DNA of 64,000 nt from Methylococcales bacterium (GCA_028712795.1 JAQTPT010000016.1:1-64000); one strand, 5' to 3'. Numbered from the stretch's first letter, positions 55,393 to 64,000 are shown. Notes: generated from the letters alone by a model not told the origin. A program made the numbers and translations.

Positions 55393-55817
55393 GAAGGAAA
55401 CACGGTCGAAGAAAACCTATGTCGGAAATCAATGTAGTCCCCTACATTGACGTCACGTTGGTATTGCTCATTATTTTTATGATCACCACGCCGATGTTAC
55501 AGACCGGCGTGGAAGTTGATCTTCCGGAAGCTCAATCTGCCATGGTGGAACAAAAGGAGGGCGAGCCGCCTATTGTTGTTTCTATTAAGGAAACCGGTGA
55601 ATATTTTATTAACACTGATGGACAGAATGACGAGCAGATAGAACCTGAAGTAATAAATGGCCGGGTGGCGTTAGTATTAAGCAATAAGCCGGGAACACAA
55701 GTTTTGATAAATGCAGATAAAGGCGTGGATTATGGCACTGTGGTTACGGTAATGGCGGCACTGAAAAATGCGGGCGTGCCTACAGTGGGGTTAATGACCA
55801 AGTCTGAAGAACAATAA
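55389..55817 (+). CDS. tolR: Tol-Pal motor subunit TolR
   Basis: The protein has 142 residues. A single N-terminal membrane segment holds the proton-carrying Asp, D21 in V-V-P-Y-I-D-V-T-L-V-L-L-I-I-F-M. A periplasmic domain follows. It works with TolQ and passes energy to TolA. Overlaps tolQ by 4 bp; tolA starts 5 bp later. Confidence 0.97.
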   Translation: MRRKHGRRKPMSEINVVPYIDVTLVLLIIFMITTPMLQTGVEVDLPEAQSAMVEQKEGEPPIVVSIKETGEYFINTDGQNDEQIEPEVINGRVALVLSNKPGTQVLINADKGVDYGTVVTVMAALKNAGVPTVGLMTKSEEQ

Positions 55818-55822
55818 GCTAG

Positions 55823-57994
55823 ATGGACAAGCAAAAAAGATTTACATGGCCATTATTACTGTCCATAGCACTACATCTTTCGCTTTTGGGGCTATTTGCG
55901 TTAAGCGCGCTATATAAACCTAAACCAATAACTAAACCCGTCCCGGAAATTATCCACGCGACTATAATTGATACGGCTAACTTGCAGGCAGAAGCAGACG
56001 CTGTAAAACAAGCTAATGCAGCAAAAAAGGAAGCTACGAAAGAAAAGTCTGAGGCGGTTGAGGCAAAAGAAAAAGCCGAAGCGGCAGACAAGGCAAAGGC
56101 GGAGGCTGCCAAACAGGCGAAAGCCGAAGCAGCGGCGGCAGCCAAAGCCGAAGCCGCCAAACAGGCGAAAGCCGAAGCAGAGGAACAAGCCAAGGCCGAA
56201 GCCGCCAAACAGGCAAAAGCCGAAGCAGCGGCGGCAGCCAAGGCCGAAGCCGCCAAACAGGCGAAAGCTGAAGCTGCGGCAGCAGCCAAGGCCGAAGCCG
56301 CTAAACAGGCGAAAGCCGAAGCCGCTAAACAGGCGAAAGCCGAAGCGGCGGCAGCAGCCAAGGTCGAAGCCGCTAAACAGGCGAAAGCCGAAGCGGCGGC
56401 AGCAGCCAAGGCCGAAGCCGCCAAACAGGCGAAAGCCGAAGCAGAGGAACAAGCCAAGGCCGAAGCGGCCAAACAGGCGAAAGCCGAAGCAGCAGCGGCG
56501 GCAGCCAAGGCCGAAGCCGCCAAACAGGCAAAAGCCGAAGCAGCGGCAGAAGCCGCCAAACAAGCGAAAGCCAAAGCAGCAGAACAAGCCAAGGCCGAAG
56601 CCGCCAAACAGGCGAAAGCCGAAGCAGCAGAGCAAGCCAAGGCCGAAGCCGCCAAACAGGCGAAAGCCGAAGCGGCAGAGCAAGCCAAGGCCGAAGCGGT
56701 CAAACAGGCGAAAGCCGAAGCAGCAGAGCAAGCCAAAGCCGAAGCCGCCAAACAGGCGAAAGCCGAAGCGGCAGAGCAAGCCAAGGCCGAAGCGGCCAAA
56801 CAGGCAAAAGCCGAAGCAGCGGAACAAGCCAAGGCCGAAGCCGCCAAACAGGCGAAAGCCGAAGCAGCGGCGGCAGCCAAGGCCGAAGCCGCCAAACAGG
56901 CGAAAGCCGAAGCAGCAGAGCAAGCCAAGGCCGAAGCCGCCAAACAGGCGAAAGCCGAAGCAGCGGCAGCAGCCAAGGCCGAAGCGGCGAAACAGGCAAA
57001 AGCCGAAGCAGTGGAACAAGCCAAGGCCGAAGCCGCCAAACAGGCGAAAGCCGAAGCAGCGGCGGCAGCCAAGGCCGAAGCCGCTAAACAGGCGAAAGCC
57101 GAAGCGGCAGCAATAGCCAAGGCCGAAGCAGCCAAACAGGCGAAAGCCGAAGCAGCGGCGGCAGCCAAGGCCGAAGCCGCTAAACAGGCGAAAGCCGAAG
57201 CGGCGGCAGCAGCCAAGGCCGAAGCCGCTAAACAGGCGAAAGCCGAAGCGGCAGCAATAGCCAAGGCCGAAGCCGCCAAACAGGCGAAAGCCGAAGCGGC
57301 AGCAATAGCCAAGGCCGAAGCCGCCAAACAGGCGAAAGCCGAAGCAGCGGCGGCAGCCAAGGCCGAAGCCGCTAAACAGGCGAAAGCCGAAGCCGCTAAA
57401 CAGGCGAAAGCCGAAGCGGCGGCAGCAGCCAAGGTCGAAGCCGCTAAACAGGCGAAAGCCGAAGCGGCGGCAGCCAAGGCCGAAGCCGCCAAACAGGCAA
57501 AAGCCGAAGCGGCAGCGGCAGCCAAGGCCGAAGCCGCCAAACAGGCAAAAGCCGAAGCAGCGGCGGCAGCCAAGGCCGAAGCCGCCAAACAGGCGAAAGC
57601 TGAAGCTGCGGCCAAAGCTAAAATGGAAGCCGAAGCTGCTGAAAAAGAAAAAGTCGAAGCGGCAGCACAAGCCAAAGCTGAAGCAGCAAAAGCTAAAATA
57701 GCAGCACAACGGTCAGAGGCGGAGCAGGCAAAACTCGCCATCAAGCAAAAAGTAAACCGAAGCTGGATTCGTCCTGCTTCTGTTAGCGGAGGTTTAAAGT
57801 GTACAATCCGGGTCAGATTGATGTCTGATGGCACTGTGATAGATGCTGAAGTTGTTTCCAGTAGTGGCGATGAAATTTTTGACAGGTCAGCGGAAAATGC
57901 GGTTAACAAAGCATCGCCACTTCCCATACCCAAAGATAAAGAACTATTTTCCAGGGAATTCAGATCGTTTCAGTTTTTGTTTAATCCAAAATAA
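55823..57994 (+). CDS. tolA: TolA, with a very long repetitive domain II
   Basis: The protein has 723 residues, against about 421 in E. coli. Residues 10-30 are the inner-membrane anchor (LLLSIALHLSLLGLFALSAL). Residues ~90-600 are almost wholly Ala/Lys/Glu/Gln repeats, helical and expected to reach across the periplasm. The last ~110 residues form domain III (K-V-N-R-S-W-I-R-P-A, C-T-I-R-V-R-L-M-S-D-G-T-V, A-V-N-K-A-S-P-L-P-I-P). The spacer length suggests an unusually deep or flexible periplasmic span, or simple repeat expansion. Long open frames in the other reading frames here are by-products. Confidence 0.96.
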   Translation: MDKQKRFTWPLLLSIALHLSLLGLFALSALYKPKPITKPVPEIIHATIIDTANLQAEADAVKQANAAKKEATKEKSEAVEAKEKAEAADKAKAEAAKQAKAEAAAAAKAEAAKQAKAEAEEQAKAEAAKQAKAEAAAAAKAEAAKQAKAEAAAAAKAEAAKQAKAEAAKQAKAEAAAAAKVEAAKQAKAEAAAAAKAEAAKQAKAEAEEQAKAEAAKQAKAEAAAAAAKAEAAKQAKAEAAAEAAKQAKAKAAEQAKAEAAKQAKAEAAEQAKAEAAKQAKAEAAEQAKAEAVKQAKAEAAEQAKAEAAKQAKAEAAEQAKAEAAKQAKAEAAEQAKAEAAKQAKAEAAAAAKAEAAKQAKAEAAEQAKAEAAKQAKAEAAAAAKAEAAKQAKAEAVEQAKAEAAKQAKAEAAAAAKAEAAKQAKAEAAAIAKAEAAKQAKAEAAAAAKAEAAKQAKAEAAAAAKAEAAKQAKAEAAAIAKAEAAKQAKAEAAAIAKAEAAKQAKAEAAAAAKAEAAKQAKAEAAKQAKAEAAAAAKVEAAKQAKAEAAAAKAEAAKQAKAEAAAAAKAEAAKQAKAEAAAAAKAEAAKQAKAEAAAKAKMEAEAAEKEKVEAAAQAKAEAAKAKIAAQRSEAEQAKLAIKQKVNRSWIRPASVSGGLKCTIRVRLMSDGTVIDAEVVSSSGDEIFDRSAENAVNKASPLPIPKDKELFSREFRSFQFLFNPK
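56098..57610 (+). repeat. 48-bp tandem repeat array of tolA domain II
   Basis: The basic unit encodes 16 residues (A-E-A-A-K-Q-A-K-A-E-A-A-A-A-A-K and variants with E-E-Q or I-A). About 30 units fit in this span. Some units gained or lost a few codons, all in frame. Copies are so alike that replication slippage is the likely source of length change. Confidence 0.9.
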
Positions 57995-58141
57995 TAAATC
58001 TGTAAGATTACAACACAAGGTTTTTCAAATTTGAAGACTTGGTTATTTTCAGATGGCCCAAATTATCGAGATGTCCAGTCATTATGTTTTTAGTGTGTGA
58101 TAATGACATCAGTTTTTTGGAGCGCAGACGTAGAGGTGAGC

Positions 58142-59422
58142 GTGAATTTTTTTAGAAGAATTTTATTTATTGTAGTGTTTGGTTTTAATGTGCCTTTTGG
58201 CCATGCAGCGCTGACAATTGAAATCACAGAAGGCGTTGAAAGCGCTGTGCCAATTGCAGTCGTCCCTTTTGCCTCACAGAATGCGCCGGTTAATATCAGT
58301 GCAGTCGTCAATGCTGACCTGGAGCGTAGCGGTTTTTTTAAAATGATGTCCGAACAAGGAATGCCGGGCAGGCCAAGCACGGCTGCCGAGGTTAATTTTA
58401 AAGACTGGCAGACCTTGGGGCAGAACTACCTGGTGATCGGGCAAGTTTCTGATGTGGGTGGAGGCCAATATAATGTTCAATTTCAGCTGCTTGATGTTTA
58501 TAAAGGCGGACAACTATTAGGTTACCGAATGGCCTCGTCAGCAGATGACTTACGTAGAACAGCCCATCATATCAGTGATCTTATTTTTGAAAAATTAACC
58601 GGCAAAAAAGGTGTTTTTAGTGGCCGGATTGCTTATATCACAACGAACAATCAAGGCAGCAAAGAACAATCACAGCAGCTTCAAGTTGCTGATGCGGACG
58701 GCTTTAATCCTCAAACGGTGGCGTCGTCAGTTGAACCGCTTATGTCGCCATCCTGGTCTCCTGATGGCAAGAAAGTGGCTTATGTGTCCTTTGAGAGGAA
58801 ATCAGCGGCTATTTATGTACAAACACTGGCTACAGGCGAGAGAACTCGCGTGGCTGAATATCCTGGCATCAATGGCGCTCCGGCCTGGTCACCCGATGGG
58901 ACTAAATTAGCGCTAACCCTATCTAAAGATGGCAGCCCTGATATTTACGTTCTTGATTTGTCGACGCGTTCATTGAATAAGTTGACCAAAAGCTTTGCTA
59001 TTGATACGGAGCCAAGCTGGTCTCCAGATGGCAGTAGCATAGTTTTTACGTCAGACAGAGGCGGCAAGCCACAAATTTATAGTGTTCCCAGTCAAGGGGG
59101 GCAGGAAAAGAGACTGACTTTTTCCGGTGATTATAATGCGAGAGCCAGCTTTTCACCGGACGGTAAAAATTTGGTTATGGTGCATGGCAACGGCAATGAT
59201 TACCGTATTGCTGTAATGGACATGGCAACCCGATCTATTAATGTGTTAACAAGTGGCCGGTCAGATGAGTCCCCCAGTTTTGCGCCGAATGGCACCATGA
59301 TCCTGTATGCTTCGAAAAAAGGGCGCACCGGGTTCTTATCGGCGGTGACTTTAGATGGTAAAATGCAACAAAAGTTAGTTTTTAATAGCGGTGAAGTTCG
59401 TGAGCCCTCGTGGGCCCCTTAG
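58142..59422 (+). CDS. tolB: Tol-Pal periplasmic propeller protein TolB
   Basis: The protein has about 427 residues. I chose the GTG at 58142, which has GAGGTGAG just before it and starts a Sec signal ([15 protein letters not shown]). After the N-terminal domain the beta-propeller shows repeated S-W-S-P-D-G-K-x-V-A-Y-V / [12 protein letters not shown] blades. TolB binds Pal and TolA. The gap to tolA is ~147 bp and may hold a further promoter. Confidence 0.97.
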   Translation: MNFFRRILFIVVFGFNVPFGHAALTIEITEGVESAVPIAVVPFASQNAPVNISAVVNADLERSGFFKMMSEQGMPGRPSTAAEVNFKDWQTLGQNYLVIGQVSDVGGGQYNVQFQLLDVYKGGQLLGYRMASSADDLRRTAHHISDLIFEKLTGKKGVFSGRIAYITTNNQGSKEQSQQLQVADADGFNPQTVASSVEPLMSPSWSPDGKKVAYVSFERKSAAIYVQTLATGERTRVAEYPGINGAPAWSPDGTKLALTLSKDGSPDIYVLDLSTRSLNKLTKSFAIDTEPSWSPDGSSIVFTSDRGGKPQIYSVPSQGGQEKRLTFSGDYNARASFSPDGKNLVMVHGNGNDYRIAVMDMATRSINVLTSGRSDESPSFAPNGTMILYASKKGRTGFLSAVTLDGKMQQKLVFNSGEVREPSWAP

Positions 59423-59478
59423 CTTTTTGAGCTGAAATGCAGTTATTTTATAGATTGTAATTAGATTTGGAATTGAAG

Positions 59479-60078
59479 ATGAAATTGAATAAAACTCTAT
59501 TGGCTTTTGCTATAGGCACATTACTTTTATCAGCTTGTAGTGATGATGAAAAAGACGCCAGTCTTACAGATGGGACTCAAAATACGGCCAGCGGGATCAA
59601 TGATGCTTCGACCAGTGGCTTAAATAAGGGTTCGGGTGCATATGGCTCAGAAATGGACGGTTCAGGCATGAATGGCATATCTTCTGGCAATGGCGATTAT
59701 GCCAGTACTTTAGGTCCCGAATTTAATGACCCCAATAATCCGCTGTCTAAACGGACTGTCTACTTCATGTTGGACAGCAGTCAAGTAATGCCGGACTTTG
59801 TTCCGGTCATTGCCGCCCACGCAAAATATCTGGTTGCGAATCCATCACAACGCATAACGCTGGAGGGTCATGCTGATGAACGTGGCTCTCGTGAGTACAA
59901 TATTGCACTGGGTGAGCAGCGTGCAAAGTCAGTATCCAGCATGATGAAGATTCAGGGCGTGTCTGAAAATCAGTTGGAAATTGTCAGTTATGGTGAAGAA
60001 AAGCCTAAGGCTTTCGGCAGTGATGAATCTGCTTGGGAACAAAATCGTCGTGTCGAAATAGTTTATCAGGCAAGGTAA
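59479..60078 (+). CDS. pal: Peptidoglycan-associated lipoprotein Pal
   Basis: The protein has about 199 residues. The start is placed at the ATG at 59479. Lipobox L-L-L-S-A-C is clear. A Gly/Ser-rich linker (~40-85) is followed by an OmpA_C domain: V-Y-F-M-L-D-S-S-Q-V, R-I-T-L-E-G-H-A-D-E-R-G-S-R-E-Y-N and A-L-G-E-Q-R-A-K-S-V, with N-R-R-V-E-I at the end. It anchors the outer membrane to the wall. Confidence 0.97.
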   Translation: MKLNKTLLAFAIGTLLLSACSDDEKDASLTDGTQNTASGINDASTSGLNKGSGAYGSEMDGSGMNGISSGNGDYASTLGPEFNDPNNPLSKRTVYFMLDSSQVMPDFVPVIAAHAKYLVANPSQRITLEGHADERGSREYNIALGEQRAKSVSSMMKIQGVSENQLEIVSYGEEKPKAFGSDESAWEQNRRVEIVYQAR

Positions 60079-60082
60079 ATAA

Positions 60083-61009
60083 ATGAAAAAAACAAGCTTT
60101 GCTTTACTGCTGTTGGTTTGTGGCAGTGTTTATGCAGAATTCCCGGTTGTTATCGACAATTCATCGTACCCGCCATCTGCTAAGCCAGTCAATCCAACCA
60201 ATTCACCATCAGCAAACACTTTGTACGAATTGATGGGGCGTTTGGAGCAATTACAAACTGAAGTGCAGCAGCTTACTGGCAAGGTAGATGAACAGGCCTT
60301 CCTTATTGAAGAATTGAAAAAACACCAGACTAAAATGTATTCTGATTTTGACGAGCGACTGCAAGGTATTGAAAACAAATCTAATGGCACTGATCAGCCC
60401 GTTGCAGAAAGCTCTCCAAAAGCAGCCGGCACGGGTGATGCTGCCACCACCGAGGGTGGATCTATTGTGGCAGCACCAGAGCCTGTACCTGCGAATGAGT
60501 CAGCTCCGGCTGATAAGCCTGTGGTTGAAAATGCACCAGCGTCTGAATCTGCCTCGGTGGATAAGCCGTTGGAAAATCAAATTGCAAAACCGAAACCAGA
60601 GGCGGCTCAAGTTTCAGGCGCTGAAAAACAGGAGTATCAACAAGCGTATAATGAGCTTAGAAACGGGCACACTGAACAATCAATTGAGCAATTCAAAGTC
60701 TACTTGAATAAGTATCCGGCAGGTGTTTACGGCGATAATGCCCAATATTGGTTGGGAGAGGCATACAGGGTTAATCAAGATAATGATTCCGCGCGTAAAG
60801 CATTTAATGAAGTTGTCGAAAAGTATCCCGATGGCGCAAAAGTGCCTGATGCGCTATTGAAACTGGGTTACATAGAAATAGACCAGAAAAACCTGGTAAA
60901 AGCGCGAGAATATCTGACCCGCGTCACCACCGAATATCCCAAATCACCGGCAGCGCTTCTGGCAGGAAAAAAACTGCTTAAGCTTGGCGAAGTTAAAAAC
61001 AGACCGTGA
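60083..61009 (+). CDS. cpoB: Cell division coordinator CpoB (YbgF)
   Basis: The protein has 308 residues. A signal peptide (M-K-K-T-S-F-A-L-L-L-L-V-C-G-S-V-Y-A), an N-terminal coiled coil (LYELMGRLEQLQTEVQQLTGKV…), a Pro/Ala/Glu-rich linker and C-terminal TPR repeats (A-Y-N-E-L-R-N-G-H, Y-P-A-G-V-Y-G-D-N-A-Q-Y-W-L-G-E-A-Y, Y-P-D-G-A-K-V-P-D-A-L-L-K-L-G) follow the family layout. It links Tol-Pal with wall synthesis at division. It overlaps queE by 4 bp. Confidence 0.95.
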   Translation: MKKTSFALLLLVCGSVYAEFPVVIDNSSYPPSAKPVNPTNSPSANTLYELMGRLEQLQTEVQQLTGKVDEQAFLIEELKKHQTKMYSDFDERLQGIENKSNGTDQPVAESSPKAAGTGDAATTEGGSIVAAPEPVPANESAPADKPVVENAPASESASVDKPLENQIAKPKPEAAQVSGAEKQEYQQAYNELRNGHTEQSIEQFKVYLNKYPAGVYGDNAQYWLGEAYRVNQDNDSARKAFNEVVEKYPDGAKVPDALLKLGYIEIDQKNLVKAREYLTRVTTEYPKSPAALLAGKKLLKLGEVKNRP

Positions 61010-61647
61010 GTTCGCTTCGCATCACTGAAATTTTTTATTCTCTTCAGGGTGAGTCAAATACGGTGGGTATTCCCACTGTATTTATTCGCCTCACCGGTTG
61101 CCCATTACGATGCGAGTATTGTGATACGGCCTATGCTTTTACCGGCGGAAAAAAAATTGAGATTGCAGAAATCATAGTTCAGGCAGAGCAATACGGCACT
61201 AAATATATTACCGTAACCGGCGGTGAGCCCTTGGCACAACCGGCCTGTCTTGAGTTGATCACACAATTGCTAGATAAAGGTTTTATTGTATCACTGGAAA
61301 CCAGCGGTGCGATTGACGTATCTGCGGTAGATCATCGAGCTGTTAAAGTCATGGATCTTAAAACACCCAGCTCAGGCGAGTTAAGCAAAAATATCTATCA
61401 AAATATTCATTTTCTAAGCACGAAAGATCAGGTTAAATTTGTGATCGGTAATGATGAAGACTATGCCTGGTCAAAAGCGGCATTAGCTGAATATGAGCTT
61501 CTTGGACGTTGCGAAATATTGTTTTCACCCGTGATGGGAGAGCAAGATCCAACCGAGCTGGCCGAAAAAATTCTTCAGGACAGGTTGCCCGTTCGATTTC
61601 AAATCCAATTACATAAACTGCTTTGGGATAATGCCCAAGGTAAATAA
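61006..61647 (+). CDS. queE: 7-carboxy-7-deazaguanine synthase QueE
   Basis: The protein has 213 residues from a GTG start overlapping the cpoB stop. Radical-SAM cysteines C32, C36 and C39 lie in [17 protein letters not shown] and [10 protein letters not shown] are also typical. It makes CDG from CPH4 on the path to preQ0 and queuosine. Confidence 0.97.
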   Translation: MSSLRITEIFYSLQGESNTVGIPTVFIRLTGCPLRCEYCDTAYAFTGGKKIEIAEIIVQAEQYGTKYITVTGGEPLAQPACLELITQLLDKGFIVSLETSGAIDVSAVDHRAVKVMDLKTPSSGELSKNIYQNIHFLSTKDQVKFVIGNDEDYAWSKAALAEYELLGRCEILFSPVMGEQDPTELAEKILQDRLPVRFQIQLHKLLWDNAQGK

Positions 61648-61652
61648 GCCTT

Positions 61653-62366
61653 ATGCAAAAAAAAGCCATTATCCTTCTGTCTGGAGGATTAGATTCAATT
61701 ACGGTTCTTGCTCTCGCAAAACAACAGGGATACATCTGTTATGCCTTAAGTTTTGATTACGGACAAAGGCATAATGCCGAGCTGATAGCAGCAACGCAAA
61801 TAGCTTCAGATTATCGGGTTGAAGATCATAAAATCATTAAGCTTGGGCTTGGTTCGATTGGTGGTTCAGCTTTGACCGATGATCATATTGCAGTGCCTGA
61901 TACGCCTCAGGAAGGCATACCAGTGACTTATGTTCCAGCAAGAAACACCATCTTTCTGTCGTTTGCCTTGGGCTGGGCGGAAGTTTTAGATTTACGGGAC
62001 ATCTTTATCGGCGTTAATGCCGTTGATTATTCCGGCTACCCCGATTGTAGACCCGAGTTCATCAAAGCCTTTCAGCAATTAGCTAATTTGGCCACTAAAG
62101 CGGGCGCAGAAGGCGGACATTTTACCATACACACTCCTCTGATATCGATGAGCAAGGCAGAAATTATAAAGCATGGCATTGCCTTGGAAGTAAATTATCA
62201 ACGAACTGTTTCTTGTTATTCCGCTGATAAAGAAGGCCTGGCCTGTGGCGTTTGCGATGCGTGCCGCATAAGGAAGTCCGGTTTTGCAGAAGCAGGCATA
62301 ACAGATCCAACACGATATCAAAATTTATCAAAAAATAAATTGCAAGACATGAAATTATCTTTATAA
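61653..62366 (+). CDS. queC: 7-cyano-7-deazaguanine synthase QueC
   Basis: The protein has 237 residues. The PP-loop motif L-S-G-G-L-D-S (residues 9-15) binds ATP. The zinc-binding C-Y-S-A-D...[12 protein letters not shown] is at the C-terminus. It makes preQ0 from CDG. It is placed 5 bp after queE, so both belong to one transcript. Confidence 0.97.
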   Translation: MQKKAIILLSGGLDSITVLALAKQQGYICYALSFDYGQRHNAELIAATQIASDYRVEDHKIIKLGLGSIGGSALTDDHIAVPDTPQEGIPVTYVPARNTIFLSFALGWAEVLDLRDIFIGVNAVDYSGYPDCRPEFIKAFQQLANLATKAGAEGGHFTIHTPLISMSKAEIIKHGIALEVNYQRTVSCYSADKEGLACGVCDACRIRKSGFAEAGITDPTRYQNLSKNKLQDMKLSL

Positions 62367-62381
62367 TAGGTAATCTTTGTT

Positions 62382-62457
62382 GGGTCGTTAGCTCAGCCGG
62401 TAGAGCACCGCACTTTTAATGCGATGGTCGCGCGTTCGAATCGCGCACGACCCACCA
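62382..62457 (+). tRNA. tRNA-Lys (anticodon TTT)
   Basis: This 76-nt cloverleaf has the acceptor GGGTCGT/ACGACCC, D arm GCTC...GAGC, anticodon loop CTTTTAA, T arm GCGCG-TTCGAAT-CGCGC, and an encoded CCA (62455-62457). The anticodon stem top pair (C-A) is mismatched, as the E. coli tRNA-Lys also shows a weak pair there. The 3' half is a common integration site, and the next genes look foreign. Confidence 0.96.
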
Positions 62458-62475
62458 CCAAAGTACAAATTAATC

Positions 62476-62507
62476 AAGCACTTACGATTATTCGAGGTGC
62501 TTTTTTT
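62476..62507 (+). terminator. Candidate terminator after tRNA-Lys
   Basis: AAGCAC (62476-62481) pairs with GTGCTT (62497-62502), followed by a run of T to 62507. The loop is 15 nt, so it is modest. Confidence 0.5.
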
Positions 62508-62550
62508 ATGTCAGAATTTCTCCATGGCGCACTGGTGGCGCACTTTTAAA

Positions 62551-62613
62551 AAAACACCCGCAACACTTGCTGGAATTTATGGATAAAACTCACCGCAATA
62601 CTTGCCGACATTT
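62551..62613. repeat. Two ~28-bp direct repeats next to the tRNA
   Basis: AAAACACCCGCAACACTTGC (62551-62570) and AAAACTCACCGCAATACTTG (62585-62604) head two similar 28-bp blocks, repeated at ~35-bp spacing, each ending in GNNATTT. They are like integrase arm-type sites, close to a tRNA that may be an attachment site. No integrase gene is in the window. Confidence 0.5.
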
Positions 62614-62654
62614 CACACAAAAAAGACCTGTAAACCACACGCGCAATAATTCAA

Positions 62655-63158
62655 TTACCAATCGCTCCTAATGCCTAGGGCTTCATGAATACTGGCTATA
62701 CCTTCCTTACTGATTCCTGCATTGCTAACCGATTGAGCCGCCGCCGTGTTATTGATTACAGGGGCATTGGGATAAAACGGTACTAAACCTTCAACTATCA
62801 TGCCCGTTTTCATCCCTTCAAGAGCGGTTTTCATACCTGCTACAGTTGGCTCTTGCTTTAGTGCTTCCATTCCTATCTTTACTGCATCTCTTGCTTGAGT
62901 AGAATAGAACTCCATACCTTGAAGCTGTTTATTTACTTCCGTTTTTATTAACTCTTTCACTGCGCCATTTTGTGCGCCAACTTCAACCGCAACCCTTACG
63001 CTATCAGTTATTAGTTGCGCCACTGAGCCTTTTATAATTCCCTGCTCTTTTGCCTTTCTGCTAATGGTTGTTGCTGGAATCCCTGTCAGCTTTTCACATT
63101 CTCTAGGGCTTTTACCGGATGCAAATAAAGCAAGCGCATCATCAATAGTTTTAGTCAT
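62655..63158 (-). CDS. Phage-like HTH protein of unknown role
   Basis: The protein has about 167 residues from the ATG at 63158 (AGGA before it). The first 50 residues hold a helix-turn-helix: A-L-F-A-S-G-K-S-P-R-E-C-E-K-L-T-G-I-P-A-T-T-I-S-R-K-A-K-E. The rest is helical with conserved-looking N-A-P-V-I-N-N-T. It resembles phage DNA-packaging or regulator proteins that pair with DUF3987 in integrated elements, without a firm name. The 9-bp repeat array 63216-63288 lies just upstream and could be its binding site. Confidence 0.65.
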   Translation of the reverse strand: MTKTIDDALALFASGKSPRECEKLTGIPATTISRKAKEQGIIKGSVAQLITDSVRVAVEVGAQNGAVKELIKTEVNKQLQGMEFYSTQARDAVKIGMEALKQEPTVAGMKTALEGMKTGMIVEGLVPFYPNAPVINNTAAAQSVSNAGISKEGIASIHEALGIRSDW

Positions 63159-63215
63159 TTTCTTATTCCTGTTAATGTTTCGTTTCATTAATGTATTTTT
63201 CCTAAAAATGTCGTT

Positions 63216-63288
63216 ACCCCCCTACTGACTAAACCGACTAAACTGACAAAAGGGGGTTTTGTCGGTTCTGTCAGTTGTGGGTAGGGGT
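63216..63288. promoter_or_regulatory. Nested palindromic array of 9-bp repeats (iteron/operator-like)
   Basis: Three tandem units CTGACTAAA (63225), CCGACTAAA (63234) and CTGACAAAA (63243) are followed by GGGGG and then by two inverted units TTTTGTCGG (63257) and TTCTGTCAG (63266). The outer edges ACCCCCCTAC and GTAGGGGT form another dyad around the whole. The array lies between the HTH gene and the DUF3987 gene. Confidence 0.7.
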
Positions 63289-63291
63289 GTT

Positions 63292-64000
63292 TTACAGAAA
63301 AACGGGGTTAATAAAATACTCTGGCAAGGGCGGCCTTCCTGTTATTGGTTTAGGCTTTCTTTGCATCCTTAGCCAGTTTTCTTGTATCAGGATGTTACAA
63401 GCCGCTTCCGCTTCCTGCTTATCCTTCAATCCATGCCAGCCTTTGCGCTCAATGTCTCTCGTGGTAAATGGACTAGGCAACCCCCCGGCCTTTATCTTTT
63501 CAGCCAGTCTTACCGCCGCCTCATGCTCTGGACTCTCAGCCATGGCATAAATGCGCCGTGCATGACTTTCCAGATACTTACACCATTCAACCGCCAATCG
63601 TGCCGCCTTGCTGCTTACATTGCCCCGCGTTTGACCGTCTGCAATGTCTATGCAATGGAATATCAAAGCCAATGAAGGCATCAATGAACGAAACTTCCCG
63701 AAGTGTTCAACCATAAGCGGGTTTTCTTCCCGTTTAATCTTGATAGTCTGTAACTCAGTCAGCCATTGGTTAAAGACTTCCTGCCCGGCATTATCAAACC
63801 TAAAATAAGGCCGTTCGTCATACTCGCTTTGGATTGCTCCATATTGAGTGAAGTCCAGTTCAGCCAATACCTTCACAATATCGAAAGCTCGTTGTTTCTC
63901 AGCCTTGTTGGGCTTGGTGTCGATTAACTGCCAGCCTTCCGGTTCATCAGGCCACACGGCAAGCTGTAGGCGCTGTATTAAGCCGTCATTGTTCCCTTGG
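63292..64000 (-). CDS. DUF3987 protein (C-terminal part; runs off the window)
   Basis: At least 236 C-terminal residues are present and the frame is open to the window edge, with N-D-G-L-I-Q-R-L-Q-L-A-V-W-P-D just inside it. The pattern is that of DUF3987, a primase/helicase-like group in phages and integrated elements. R-F-D-N-A-G-Q-E-V-F-N-Q-W, L-A-V-E-W-C-K-Y-L-E-S-H-A-R-R-I-Y and the C-terminal winged-helix-like part are visible. The ATPase core must lie beyond 64000. It marks the start of an integrated element after tRNA-Lys. Confidence 0.85.
   Translation of the reverse strand, partial: QGNNDGLIQRLQLAVWPDEPEGWQLIDTKPNKAEKQRAFDIVKVLAELDFTQYGAIQSEYDERPYFRFDNAGQEVFNQWLTELQTIKIKREENPLMVEHFGKFRSLMPSLALIFHCIDIADGQTRGNVSSKAARLAVEWCKYLESHARRIYAMAESPEHEAAVRLAEKIKAGGLPSPFTTRDIERKGWHGLKDKQEAEAACNILIQENWLRMQRKPKPITGRPPLPEYFINPVFL

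Noticed and set aside
55819-57933. Very long antisense and alternative-frame ORFs (up to ~700 codons) over tolA
   Set aside because: They arise because the 48-bp repeat lacks stops in several frames. Their translations are simple repeats without ribosome sites or family patterns.

Overview
The window looks like a chromosome segment of a gammaproteobacterium. The right half carries the order ruvC-ruvA-ruvB-ybgC-tolQ-tolR-tolA-tolB-pal-cpoB-queE-queC-tRNA-Lys, which is typical of that class. Placement in Methylococcales or a relative is only an impression from gene content, since no diagnostic marker is present.

Positions 284-34943 (all minus strand) form one large extracellular contractile injection system (eCIS) locus. 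Read 5' to 3' it holds a small winged-helix-like protein, one sheath, one tube, a T4-type hub chaperone-like protein, a disordered protein, the DUF4255 cap/terminator, the AAA+ ATPase and a small conserved protein. A cargo block follows (26692-17099): three DUF4157 proteins with near-identical N-termini and different C-termini, a staphylococcal-nuclease-like protein, a thioredoxin-fold-like protein and an M6 metalloprotease. The block also contains a duplicated, truncated nuclease head and a REP-associated transposase among REP palindromes. Then come the hub and baseplate: CIS_tube protein, LysM-type protein, gp27-like, gp5-like and PAAR-like spike parts, gp25, two large J-type proteins, a tail-I/beta-helix fusion and a DUF6519 protein. 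The run ends with a membrane protein and a three-domain peptidoglycan hydrolase that may form a release (lysis) module. Immediately upstream, a sigma54 enhancer-binding protein (35325-36731) sits next to a good -24/-12 promoter candidate (34981-34996) and two similar dyads at enhancer distance, which suggests dedicated sigma54 control. There are no capsid, portal or terminase genes and no TssJLM, so it is neither a prophage nor a T6SS.

Positions 37165-47955 are mostly housekeeping genes (pmbA/tldE, a COG2509 flavoprotein, rlmJ, class I fructose-bisphosphate aldolase, speA). They are scarred by insertions: pmbA lost its 5' end to a transposase fragment, a nucleotide kinase is frameshifted, and the tail of a tyrosine recombinase is stranded between the aldolase gene and speA. 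A ~100-bp sequence occurs once at each end of the first 48.4 kb in opposite orientation (22-125 and 48309-48402). The second copy abuts a decayed IS5-type element (48403-49473).

Positions 49510-52047 are a small accessory patch: HigBA, BrnA with a BrnT remnant, a frameshifted unknown gene and a Uma2 nuclease. Positions 52122-62366 are the RuvABC resolvasome, the Tol-Pal envelope system (with an unusually long, highly repetitive TolA) and two queuosine genes. After tRNA-Lys (62382-62457) an integrated element begins. It has integrase-arm-like direct repeats, an HTH protein, a nested palindromic array of 9-bp repeats (63216-63288) and a DUF3987 protein running off the window edge.
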